Part shown: in pieces, positions 1-7,907 of the stretch
Layout: each line of letters begins with the position of its first letter
How positions within the stretch are numbered: position 1 is the stretch's first letter
Source: HGM05232 sp044433325
GTDB taxonomy: Bacteria; Bacteroidota; Bacteroidia; Bacteroidales; Muribaculaceae
Assembly: GCA_044433325.1 (NCBI GenBank)
Contig: JAWXTT010000006.1
Span: 1 to 32,895 of the forward strand
DNA: 32,895 nt
Reading direction: 5' to 3'
Notes under the pieces: model-generated
What the model saw: the letters and a program-made list of their open reading frames with translations, nothing else
Told to the model about the DNA's origin: nothing
Databases searched by the model: none
Position numbers and translations under genes: made by a program

Positions 1-546
1 GAAACTGATATTACTCCAGTAGCTAGCTCTATGCTTAAACAGATAGCTCAAGGGCGTAAACTAGAGGGTGGCTCAAGCAATATGCGTGGGATTTATTGGT
101 CAACTAGATTATCTAATGACTCAACAGGTGTTTCCCTAGATGCTGAACTTACTCCATTTGAGGCAGATCTGGATAAGCCTCAACTATTAGTACTGGTATT
201 CCCTGTTGACACTGTTTCATCTAATAATTTATTGTTTGAGATAGCTAAACATAACTTTAATTCATTCGTTGTAAAAGATTTTGACCTTGAACAGATGAAT
301 TTCGGTCCAATGGGTTTGATTATAATAAAAGGATTTGCTAACTTTGATGAACTTACGCATTATCGAAGCGTTCTGAATTCAAATAGTGCATTTATAATGC
401 CTAAAGAGGTTAAACCTGTAATGATTAGTGTAAACAATTTCCAATTGTTACTAAATGAGGGGCGTAGCTTTGAGGAGTACTTCAACTTTATGGAGGAGAA
501 TAGCTTTGACGATGTTGAAGAACGCGCCCTAGGGGTGCAATATTAA
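1..546 (+). CDS. C-terminal part of a PorW/SprE-like TPR-family protein (5' end outside window)
   Basis: The reading frame is open from base 1, so the gene starts upstream; the first internal ATG (31) is not a credible start. About 181 residues are visible. They contain the pattern QLLVLVFPVDT, then LLFEIAKHNFNSF, KDFDLEQM and a final FEEYFNFMEEN. I associate this alternating strand/helix tail with the C-terminal domain of the large tetratricopeptide lipoproteins of Bacteroidota (PorW/SprE type). No TPR repeats are visible because the N-terminal bulk is missing, so the family call rests on the tail alone. The stop lies 46 bases before the PorX-like regulator, on the same strand. A 16-bp near-duplication straddles the stop codon (531-562). 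Alternative: another conserved Bacteroidota TPR protein not involved in type 9 secretion. Confidence 0.5.
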   Translation, partial: ETDITPVASSMLKQIAQGRKLEGGSSNMRGIYWSTRLSNDSTGVSLDAELTPFEADLDKPQLLVLVFPVDTVSSNNLLFEIAKHNFNSFVVKDFDLEQMNFGPMGLIIIKGFANFDELTHYRSVLNSNSAFIMPKEVKPVMISVNNFQLLLNEGRSFEEYFNFMEENSFDDVEERALGVQY

Positions 547-592
547 AAGGGTGCAATATAAATGATGGCATTCTTAATTAAACTGGGTTAGT

Positions 593-2149
593 ATGAGTAG
601 TAGTGTAAATATTCTTTGGGCTGACGATGAGATAGATTTATTAAAGCCACATATAATGTTCCTTCAGCAGAAGGGGTATTCAGTTGTTACCGTTACCAAT
701 GGTAATGACGCGCTGGAACAGGTTGAAGCTAATAACTTTGATTTAGTAATACTTGATGAGAATATGCCTGGTATTACTGGTCTTGAAACTCTTTCGCAAA
801 TTAAACAGATTAATCCTGACACTCCTGTAATTATGATTACTAAGAGTGAGGAGGAGAATATTATGAATCAAGCAATCGGCAATAAGATAGCTGACTACTT
901 GATTAAACCTGTTAACCCTAATCAGATAATCCTTTCAATCAAGAAGATTTTACACTCAAATAGCTTAGTATCTGCCAAAACTACATCTAACTATCAACAG
1001 GAGTTTCAACGTATCACGATGCAAACTCAAGATAGCGAGAATATTAATGATTGGTATGAGCTATATAACAAATTAGTATTTTGGGAACTTGAACTAGCCT
1101 CAACAGATACTAATATGGATGAGATGCTACGCATGCAGAAGATTGAAGCAAACAACCAATTCAATAAGTTCATAAAGAAAAACTATGAGAGTTGGATGAA
1201 AAGCCCAGACTCGATGGAACGTCCTATGATGAGTAATGAACTTATCAAACGTAAAATATTCCCATTGTTGGATAATGATGAGAGGGTTTTCTTTATAGTT
1301 ATTGATAACTTCCGCTTAGACCAATGGCGCATGATTAAGCCTATGCTTAGTGAGTTTTTTACCATTGATGACGATGACCTATATTGTAGTATTCTGCCAA
1401 CAGTAACGCAATATGCACGTAACTCTATATTTTCTGGATTAATGCCTATTGATATTGAACGTATGTTCCCTGAACTATGGGTGGATGAAGAGGAGGAGGA
1501 GGGTAAAAACCTAAATGAATCACCATTGATTCAAACACTTTTTGAGCGTTATCGTCGCAAATGTAAATTCTCATATCATAAGATTAATGAATCATCTTTC
1601 TGTGAGAAGTTGGTGCATAACTTCAGCCAATTCAATAATTATGACCTTTCAGTGATAGTCGTTAACTTTATAGATATGCTTTCACATGCTAGGACTGAGT
1701 CTAAGATGATACGTGAGTTAGCTAATACTAATGCTGCATATCGTTCATTAACTGAATCGTGGGTAAAACACTCACCAGTAATTGAGCTACTAAAACGTAT
1801 AGCTAATATGAAATGTAAAGTAGTGATTACTACTGACCATGGTTCGATACGCGTTGATAACCCTATTAAGGTTGTTGGTGATAAGAATACTACCACTAAC
1901 TTACGCTATAAGCTGGGCAAAACCCTTACATATAATACTAAACAGGTGTATGAGATTAATAGTCCTACTAAGTTTGGGTTACCAGCACCTAATCTAGCAT
2001 CTAAATATATAATTGCGGGAAATCAAGATTTCTTCGCATATCCTAATAATTACAACTATTATGTCCAATATTACATGGGAACATTCCAACATGGAGGGAT
2101 ATCCATGGAGGAGATGTTAGTCCCTGTAATAACAATGACAGGCAAATAA
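593..2149 (+). CDS. porX: PorX-like response regulator with PglZ (alkaline-phosphatase-fold) output domain
   Basis: 518 residues. Residues 5-120 form a CheY-like receiver: acidic pair D11/D12, phosphoacceptor D55 in DLVILDENMPG, and K105 in YLIKPV. After a helical linker, residues about 230-515 form a PglZ domain with alkaline-phosphatase-superfamily metal ligands: D238 in VIDNFRLDQW, T270/T272 in PTVTQYARN, D361/H365 in NFIDMLSH, D415/H416 in TTDHGS and a late histidine in FQHGG. PorX of Porphyromonas gingivalis has this architecture and controls type 9 secretion; its PglZ domain is reported to be a zinc-dependent phosphodiesterase acting on oligonucleotides. All the motif positions look intact, so activity is plausible. 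No PorY-type kinase is in the window. tsaE follows after 9 bases, suggesting one transcript. Family assignment is firm; a role in T9SS here is inference. Confidence 0.9.
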   Translation: MSSSVNILWADDEIDLLKPHIMFLQQKGYSVVTVTNGNDALEQVEANNFDLVILDENMPGITGLETLSQIKQINPDTPVIMITKSEEENIMNQAIGNKIADYLIKPVNPNQIILSIKKILHSNSLVSAKTTSNYQQEFQRITMQTQDSENINDWYELYNKLVFWELELASTDTNMDEMLRMQKIEANNQFNKFIKKNYESWMKSPDSMERPMMSNELIKRKIFPLLDNDERVFFIVIDNFRLDQWRMIKPMLSEFFTIDDDDLYCSILPTVTQYARNSIFSGLMPIDIERMFPELWVDEEEEEGKNLNESPLIQTLFERYRRKCKFSYHKINESSFCEKLVHNFSQFNNYDLSVIVVNFIDMLSHARTESKMIRELANTNAAYRSLTESWVKHSPVIELLKRIANMKCKVVITTDHGSIRVDNPIKVVGDKNTTTNLRYKLGKTLTYNTKQVYEINSPTKFGLPAPNLASKYIIAGNQDFFAYPNNYNYYVQYYMGTFQHGGISMEEMLVPVITMTGK

Positions 2150-2158
2150 ACATTAAAT

Positions 2159-2602
2159 ATGAACAAAACTATTACAATAGTAAATCTTGAAGATTTATCT
2201 CGCGCAGCTAAGGAGTTTATCCCTATGATGGAGGATTACGCAATCTTTGCATTCGTAGGTGAAATGGGTGCTGGCAAGACCACATTTATCAAAGCATTAA
2301 GTGAACAACTAGGTGTTGAGGATATTACTAACTCACCATCATTCTCTATTATTAATGAATACCGTTCTGAAACTACTGCTGAGTTGATTTATCACTTTGA
2401 CTGTTACAGACTAAACAGTGTTGAGGAGGCATGCGAAATAGGTGTTGAGGATTATTTTGACTCAGGTGCGCTGTGCCTAATTGAGTGGCCTGAACGTATC
2501 GAAGAGCTGCTACCAGAGGATACCGTTGTAGTTAGAATTGCTGAAAATGCAGATACTACACGCCTAATTCAAATAGAATATCCTGAGGGAGAGGAGGAGT
2601 AA
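2159..2602 (+). CDS. tsaE: tRNA threonylcarbamoyladenosine biosynthesis ATPase TsaE
   Basis: 147 residues, the usual TsaE length. The P-loop GEMGAGKTT is at residues 34-42, followed by NSPSFSIINEY (58-68), the HFDCYRL segment around D81 and the IEWPE motif (108-112), all typical of this small ATPase. TsaE works in the cytoplasm with TsaB and TsaD in t6A formation at position 37 of ANN-decoding tRNAs; its ATP hydrolysis is needed for turnover of the complex. tsaB and tsaD are not in this window. The acidic tail (EGEEE) is a minor feature. It lies between porX and birA with 9- and 12-base gaps, so it is probably co-transcribed. Confidence 0.95.
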   Translation: MNKTITIVNLEDLSRAAKEFIPMMEDYAIFAFVGEMGAGKTTFIKALSEQLGVEDITNSPSFSIINEYRSETTAELIYHFDCYRLNSVEEACEIGVEDYFDSGALCLIEWPERIEELLPEDTVVVRIAENADTTRLIQIEYPEGEEE

Positions 2603-2614
2603 ACACTCACACCT

Positions 2615-3349
2615 ATGAAGATTGAATATCGTAAATATGAGCAATTAGCATCAACCAACCATGAGATGGCTAAGATTGGTGACAATCTAGCTACTAACAC
2701 TGTTATTTACACAGATAATCAAGTAGCAGGAGTTGGGCAACGTGGCGCATCGTGGGAGTCTGAACCTAACAAGAATATTACAATGTCAATGCTTCTACGC
2801 CCTACCACTATACTACCCTACCAGCAATTTTATATATCAGAAGGGGTGTCATTAGCAATAATTAAGGTGCTATCTAAATATGCTAATGGGTTTAGTATTA
2901 AGTGGCCAAATGATATCTATTATAAAGATAGTAAGATATGTGGCATATTGATTGAACACACTTTGATGAGTAACAAAATCCAACGTACCATAGTGGGTAT
3001 TGGGTTAAATATTAATCAAAATATATTCCTATCAGATGCACCAAACCCTATCTCTCTACTTAATATAATAGCTCGTGAAATTAATATCGTTGAGGTATTG
3101 GAGGAGTTAGCTCATGAGATAGTAACTATCTGTAACTTCACCTCAGATTATTCATTTGAGCAGTTACATACTAACTATCTCCATAATCTATATCGTAACG
3201 ATGGTGAATTTCATACCTTTACGACACCATCAAGAGGGGAGTTTCAGGCTAAAATTACCAACATCAAACCAACAGGTGAATTTATACTAACCGATACAGA
3301 AAACATAGAACACAGCTATTTATTTAAGGAGGTAGCATTTAAAATATAA
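2615..3349 (+). CDS. birA: biotin--[acetyl-CoA-carboxylase] ligase (monofunctional BirA)
   Basis: 244 residues with no N-terminal DNA-binding domain, so a class I enzyme that biotinylates carboxylase carrier domains but should not act as a repressor. Visible motifs: STN (13-15), the biotinyl-AMP loop around GVGQRGASW (39-47), KWPNDIYY (96-103) and KICGILIE (107-114). The adenylate loop is usually GRG-x-RG; here the first arginine is replaced by valine (V40), which is unusual but leaves the second conserved arginine (R43) in place. A C-terminal small beta domain ends the protein. It sits 12 bases after tsaE and 4 bases before the first DUF1573 gene. Confidence 0.93.
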   Translation: MKIEYRKYEQLASTNHEMAKIGDNLATNTVIYTDNQVAGVGQRGASWESEPNKNITMSMLLRPTTILPYQQFYISEGVSLAIIKVLSKYANGFSIKWPNDIYYKDSKICGILIEHTLMSNKIQRTIVGIGLNINQNIFLSDAPNPISLLNIIAREINIVEVLEELAHEIVTICNFTSDYSFEQLHTNYLHNLYRNDGEFHTFTTPSRGEFQAKITNIKPTGEFILTDTENIEHSYLFKEVAFKI

Positions 3350-3353
3350 TATT

Positions 3354-3779
3354 ATGAACCGTTTTTACTTATCATTAATAGTAGCATTACTTTCTATAAC
3401 TACTATTCACGCAAAAGATGAAGAGAGTGCTGGTGAAGCTACGATTACCTTCATAGATAGCAAAGTGCATGACTTTGGTTATATCCCTGAGGATGGGGGA
3501 TTAGTAACCTGTGAATTTGAATTTATCAATGACGGAGATGCTCCATTGGTTATTATCAATGCGCAATCATCTTGTGGTTGTACTATTCCTAAATATACAA
3601 CTAAGCCTATCAAACCAAGCAAAAAAAGCTCAATAGAGGTAAGCTACAATCCTAAAATGCGACCAGGAGCTTTTAAGAAAGCTATTAGAATAACTACTAA
3701 TGACCCTAAAAAGCATAGCACTCTAACCATAATAGGTTCAGTAGTACCTGCACCAAAAAAGGAAACAGTGGAGGAGTAA
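3354..3779 (+). CDS. secreted DUF1573 protein (short, single domain)
   Basis: 141 residues. An N-terminal signal peptide (hydrophobic residues 5-20, cleavage probably after IHA) precedes one DUF1573 domain: HDFGYIPEDGG, FINDGDAPLVI, SSCGCTIP, SYNPKMRPGAF and ITTNDP. The fold is immunoglobulin-like and the SCGC turn is the family hallmark. Function is not established; such proteins are usually periplasmic or surface exposed in Bacteroidota. It has a paralogue immediately downstream (17-base gap), which suggests tandem duplication with divergence. Confidence 0.85.
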   Translation: MNRFYLSLIVALLSITTIHAKDEESAGEATITFIDSKVHDFGYIPEDGGLVTCEFEFINDGDAPLVIINAQSSCGCTIPKYTTKPIKPSKKSSIEVSYNPKMRPGAFKKAIRITTNDPKKHSTLTIIGSVVPAPKKETVEE

Positions 3780-3796
3780 ACGCCATTTAGAGCTAC

Positions 3797-4900
3797 ATGA
3801 AACTACTTGTTACTACCATAATAACATTATTTATAAGCTCGATATCTATTCTAGCAGCAGATATCAGGTGGAATACTATTGAACATGACCTAGGCATAAT
3901 CAATGAGCAGGATGGTATGGTTACAACCCAATTTGAATTAACCAACAATACTAATAACAAGATAATTATTACCGATATTCGCAAATCATGTGGATGCATA
4001 ACTGTTGAATATCAGCATACTGAAATTAATCCAGATGAAAGCTCAATAATTAATGTAACATATAACCCTAGTGGTGAGATTGGTGAGTTTAAGCGTTCAA
4101 TAATAGTTAGCACATCAGCCAACAACGAAAGAGAACGATTAACAATTAAAGGGGGTGTAAACCCTACACAACAGAGCATAGAGAGCAAATTCCCTTATCA
4201 AGTAGCTGGTTTTAGACTTAGTAATAATACCATATTTTTTGGTGAGTTGATGAATAATAGTAGCTCTAGTTCATTTCTGCAAGGGTATAATAATAGCGCA
4301 GAGCCAATTGAACTCTCATTTGATAATATTCCTGAATATATCTCTCTATCTAGTAATATCCCTAATACTATTAACAGTGGTGAGAAGATTATAATAATTG
4401 CCACCTTTGATGGAGTTAAATATAATCAATTAGGAGGTAGCAATGACCACATCACACTAAATATAAAATATAGTGATGATTCAGTTATTAGCACTCAGAT
4501 TGAAGCAATAGCAACAGTTATGGAGGACTTCAGCTCACTCAGTGAGAGTGACAAGATTAACGCACCGATAATCAGCACCTCAACAGATAGGCTACATTTT
4601 AAGCAATTAGACCTTAACAGAAATATTATTGACTCACAAAAATTAATAATAACCAACCGCGGGGTTAACGATTTAATAATTCATAAAATTTATTCACTAC
4701 ATAACTATATAAATAGCAAAATTATAGGTAATTTTGTAAAAAGTGGTGAGAGCATTGAGGTAATAATATATGTTACCCCATCCTATATCGAACCAATGAC
4801 TGATATTTTAAATAAAAAGATAACTATAATTAGTAATGACCCTACTAACCCTATGAAAGATATTCATCTAGTAGGTGAAATTACTCCAATAAATAGATAA
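3797..4900 (+). CDS. secreted DUF1573-domain protein (long, about three Ig-like domains)
   Basis: 367 residues. A signal peptide (about residues 1-20, ending ILA-A) is followed by a DUF1573 domain with HDLGIINEQDG, the KSCGCITV turn, VTYNPSG and IIVSTS. A middle region of about 100 residues contains FFGELMNNSS and weaker beta-rich sequence, and a C-terminal Ig-like module contains LIITNRGVNDLII and ITIISNDPTNP. The last module keeps the strand pattern but has no SCGC turn. The start at 3797 follows a 17-base gap after the shorter paralogue; meaB begins 5 bases after its stop. Function unknown; probably periplasmic. Confidence 0.82.
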   Translation: MKLLVTTIITLFISSISILAADIRWNTIEHDLGIINEQDGMVTTQFELTNNTNNKIIITDIRKSCGCITVEYQHTEINPDESSIINVTYNPSGEIGEFKRSIIVSTSANNERERLTIKGGVNPTQQSIESKFPYQVAGFRLSNNTIFFGELMNNSSSSSFLQGYNNSAEPIELSFDNIPEYISLSSNIPNTINSGEKIIIIATFDGVKYNQLGGSNDHITLNIKYSDDSVISTQIEAIATVMEDFSSLSESDKINAPIISTSTDRLHFKQLDLNRNIIDSQKLIITNRGVNDLIIHKIYSLHNYINSKIIGNFVKSGESIEVIIYVTPSYIEPMTDILNKKITIISNDPTNPMKDIHLVGEITPINR

Positions 4901-4905
4901 TAGAT

Positions 4906-6003
4906 ATGGAACATGTAGAGAATAATGATAAATATCTAGGGTTAGCCGTAAACAAAGGGGTTTCACAACCCCCAATAACTAATCCGTATATGAAACGTAA
5001 GCCACGTAAGCGTGTACTTACAGCAGATGACTATGTCCAAGGTATATTAAAAGGAGATGTTAGCATCTTAGGACAAGCAGTAACACTAATTGAGAGTGTT
5101 AACCCTGAGCATTATGCCCTAGCCCAAGAGGTGATAGAGAAATGCCTTCCATATTCAGGAAAATCTAAACGTATAGGTATTACAGGTGTCCCTGGAGCAG
5201 GCAAGAGTACCTCGATAGATGTTTTCGGGCTGCATGTACTTAAAGCAGGGGGTAAGTTAGCAGTATTAGCCATTGACCCTAGTAGTGAACGCACTAAAGG
5301 GAGTATCCTAGGGGATAAAACACGTATGGAGAAACTTTCAACCCATGCTAATGCCTTTATACGCCCTAGCCCATCAGCAGGCTCATTAGGTGGTGTGGCA
5401 CGTAAAACGCGTGAAACCATCGTACTATGTGAAGCAGCAGGCTATGATACCATATTTGTTGAAACGGTTGGTGTTGGTCAGAGTGAAACGGCTGTTCATT
5501 CAATGGTTGATTTCTTCCTATTAATACAACTAGCAGGTACTGGTGATGAACTACAAGGTATCAAACGTGGTATTATGGAGATGGCGGATGGTATAGTCAT
5601 CAATAAAGCGGATGGTGACAACATAGAGCGTGCTAATCTAGCTAAAGCACAATTTAGCAATGCTCTACACCTATTTCCACTACCTCCTAGTGGTTGGACA
5701 CCAGAGGTACACACCTATTCAGGCTACTTTGAATTAGGGATAGACACCGTATGGGATATGATAGACCGTTATATGGCTTTTGCTGAGAATAATGGTTACT
5801 TCAAGGTTCGCCGTGACCAACAGGAGAAATATTGGATGTTTGAAACTATCGATGAACATCTACGCACTAACTTCTATAACAATCCACGCGTTGAACTAAT
5901 GCTAAATGATAAGATAGCAGATGTGCTAAGCAACCGTCAAAGCTCATTCGTTGCTGCCAAAGATGTACTAGACTTCTACTTCGCCAATATCAAGAATAGC
6001 TAA
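4906..6003 (+). CDS. meaB: methylmalonyl-CoA mutase-associated GTPase MeaB (ArgK family)
   Basis: 365 residues. The P-loop GVPGAGKS is at 94-101, followed by DPSS (124-127), RPSPSAGSLGG (153-163), the switch-like ETVGVGQSE (186-194) and the guanine-specificity motif NKAD (233-236), in the order expected for MeaB/ArgK G3E GTPases. MeaB protects methylmalonyl-CoA mutase and helps load its cobalamin cofactor; the mutase genes are not in this window. The C-terminal helices (about 270-365) match the family dimerisation arm. It is the last gene of the run and is followed 20 bases later by a strong hairpin. Confidence 0.95.
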   Translation: MEHVENNDKYLGLAVNKGVSQPPITNPYMKRKPRKRVLTADDYVQGILKGDVSILGQAVTLIESVNPEHYALAQEVIEKCLPYSGKSKRIGITGVPGAGKSTSIDVFGLHVLKAGGKLAVLAIDPSSERTKGSILGDKTRMEKLSTHANAFIRPSPSAGSLGGVARKTRETIVLCEAAGYDTIFVETVGVGQSETAVHSMVDFFLLIQLAGTGDELQGIKRGIMEMADGIVINKADGDNIERANLAKAQFSNALHLFPLPPSGWTPEVHTYSGYFELGIDTVWDMIDRYMAFAENNGYFKVRRDQQEKYWMFETIDEHLRTNFYNNPRVELMLNDKIADVLSNRQSSFVAAKDVLDFYFANIKNS

Positions 6004-6022
6004 GGAAACATACTAAAATACT

Positions 6023-6066
6023 AAAAGGGTCAACTAACTCACATAACTGAGAAGTTGACCCCTTTT
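6023..6066. terminator. bidirectional hairpin terminator between meaB and the facing acyl-CoA ligase gene
   Basis: AAAAGGGTCAACT pairs with AGTTGACCCCTTTT, with one bulged base; an inner CTCA/TGAG pairing closes the loop. The arms end in four A/T on each side, so the structure can stop both converging transcripts. Confidence 0.75.
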
Positions 6067-6105
6067 AATTTCTCTTACCTATCGTTCTGAGATTCTGCGA
6101 CTGAA

Positions 6106-7767
6106 TTAATGGTTATATAAATAACGCTTGATACTACGTTTAGGTGTTTTCTCAAATTCATGAGCCATCAGCTGTATTTTAGACACCTTTTCATATTGAG
6201 CTAATAGCTTATTCACCTCAGCTCTGACCATCTCCATCTTCTCTGGAAGTTGTTCATTAGTTACCCCCTCAGCATCCATCGCCTCGAAATCTGGATAAAC
6301 TAAAGCAACAATCTTACCCTCACGATCTAACACTAAACTCTCCATAACGAATGGCATATTATTTAATTTAGCTTCAATCTCCTCTGGGTATATATTCTGT
6401 CCGTTGGATGTTAGAATCATTGTTTTATAACGACCTCGTATAAAAATTGTTCCATCCTCAGTAACAGTTCCCATATCACCTGTATGCAACCAACCTTCAC
6501 TATCTATTAAAGCATCTGTCGCTTCTAAGTTTTTATAATAACCTTTAGTAGTATTAGTACCACGAACACAAATCTCACCAGGGATATTTTGGGGATCTGT
6601 TGATTCCACTTTAACCTTCATAAGACCTTGAAGAATACGACCCGATGAACGTGGGATAAATTTAGACCAATGTGTATAACTAATTAGTGGAGCACACTCA
6701 GTCATACCATATCCTACTGTAACTGGGAATTTAATTTTACATAGAAACTCCTCAACTTCAGCATTAAGTGGAGCACCACCTACAATAATCTGTTCAAATT
6801 CTCCCCCGAATGCATCCATTAACTTTTTACGGATTGTTGCATACACCTGTTTATCAACCAATGGTATAGCTAGTGCATATTTCACTAATCCTGTTGATAT
6901 CATAGGTAGAATCATTTTCTTGTAAATCTTCTCTAAAATCAATGGCACACATATCACTAGATTAGGTTTGACCTCCCCTACCGCTTTTAATAATATCTTA
7001 GGAGAAGGAATCCTACCTAAGAGTGTCAAGTGTGAACCTACCGCTAATGGTGTTAATAAATCAAATGCACATCCATAGGCGTGTGCCATAGGTAAAAATG
7101 CCAATGTGCGTGAGCCTCTATAATGTAAGTTACAATCTATACCAAATGTTACATTACCTGATAGATTTTGTCCTGATAACATTACCCCTTTACTGAAACC
7201 TGTCGTTCCTGATGTATAATTAATAACAAGTAGCTTGTCATTATCCATATCAGCATATTTGATATTCTCAGCCTTAAATCCATGTGGATAGACTAATTGG
7301 AAACGACGCTCGACCCCCTTCATATATTTATCAATCTCCTCACCACTCTTCTCTGCTAATACCTTCATACTATCTAAAGATATCGCAGCGCGTACATTTT
7401 TCATACCATCTAGCTCCAATGATTCCCATAGAGAATCACTAGTAAATAGTAGCTTTGACTCAGAATGATTAACAATATGTTGTACATCATTAGCATTAAA
7501 CTCCTGAAGAATAGGAACTATAATAGCTCCATAGGTATATGTGCCAATAAAAACGGTTACCCACGATGGAGTATTACGTCCAATTAACGCAATTTTATCA
7601 CCACGTTTTATTTTGGATTGCTTAAATAGAATATGCAATTTTGCAATTTCCTTACTTAACTCACCATAAGTCAATGTGTTTCCATTGGTGTAGTCAGTTA
7701 ACGCTGGCAGTTCCCAATTATCTTGAAAACTTTTCTCATACAATTTAATAAAATTGGCTAGTTCCAT
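6106..7767 (-). CDS. long-chain fatty acid--CoA ligase / AMP-binding protein (FadD-like)
   Basis: 553 residues from the ATG at 7767; the longer frame from a GTG at 7776 adds only three residues, and GTG starts are uncommon in this group. It belongs to the ANL adenylating superfamily: P-loop-like YTSGTTGFSKG (184-194), GYGMTECAP (352-360), GEICVRG (about 397-403), TGD (429-431) with the hinge RGRYKTM (444-450), and a C-terminal KTPKRSIKRYLY carrying the likely catalytic lysine. It should activate a fatty acid as acyl-AMP and then acyl-CoA; substrate chain length cannot be read from sequence. The gene is a single transcription unit facing meaB, with a good promoter upstream. Alternative: an acyl-ACP synthetase-like relative. 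Confidence 0.88.
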   Translation of the reverse strand: MELANFIKLYEKSFQDNWELPALTDYTNGNTLTYGELSKEIAKLHILFKQSKIKRGDKIALIGRNTPSWVTVFIGTYTYGAIIVPILQEFNANDVQHIVNHSESKLLFTSDSLWESLELDGMKNVRAAISLDSMKVLAEKSGEEIDKYMKGVERRFQLVYPHGFKAENIKYADMDNDKLLVINYTSGTTGFSKGVMLSGQNLSGNVTFGIDCNLHYRGSRTLAFLPMAHAYGCAFDLLTPLAVGSHLTLLGRIPSPKILLKAVGEVKPNLVICVPLILEKIYKKMILPMISTGLVKYALAIPLVDKQVYATIRKKLMDAFGGEFEQIIVGGAPLNAEVEEFLCKIKFPVTVGYGMTECAPLISYTHWSKFIPRSSGRILQGLMKVKVESTDPQNIPGEICVRGTNTTKGYYKNLEATDALIDSEGWLHTGDMGTVTEDGTIFIRGRYKTMILTSNGQNIYPEEIEAKLNNMPFVMESLVLDREGKIVALVYPDFEAMDAEGVTNEQLPEKMEMVRAEVNKLLAQYEKVSKIQLMAHEFEKTPKRSIKRYLYNH

Positions 7768-7792
7768 ATTGCACACATTTTTAATTTATGCG

Positions 7793-7823
7793 CAAATATA
7801 CAACAATTTTGCAAATCAGCAAT
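7793..7823 (-). promoter_or_regulatory. Bacteroidota-type promoter for the acyl-CoA ligase gene
   Basis: On the minus strand a -7 box TATATTTG (7793-7800) fits TAnnTTTG, with ATTG (7820-7823) 19 bases upstream in place of the -33 TTTG. It lies 25 bases before the ATG. Confidence 0.55.
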
Positions 7824-7874
7824 ATTTTATGCTCTTTATCACATTTTTAACCATTAAATCTCTATATTATTCAG

Positions 7875-7882
7875 TACATTTG
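7875..7882 (+). promoter_or_regulatory. probable -7 box of mtaB promoter
   Basis: TACATTTG fits TAnnTTTG, 25 bases before the mtaB ATG. No clear TTTG is found at the -33 position, so only the -7 box is supported. Confidence 0.4.
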
Positions 7883-7907
7883 CAACTGATTTAGGAAATT
7901 GGAAATA

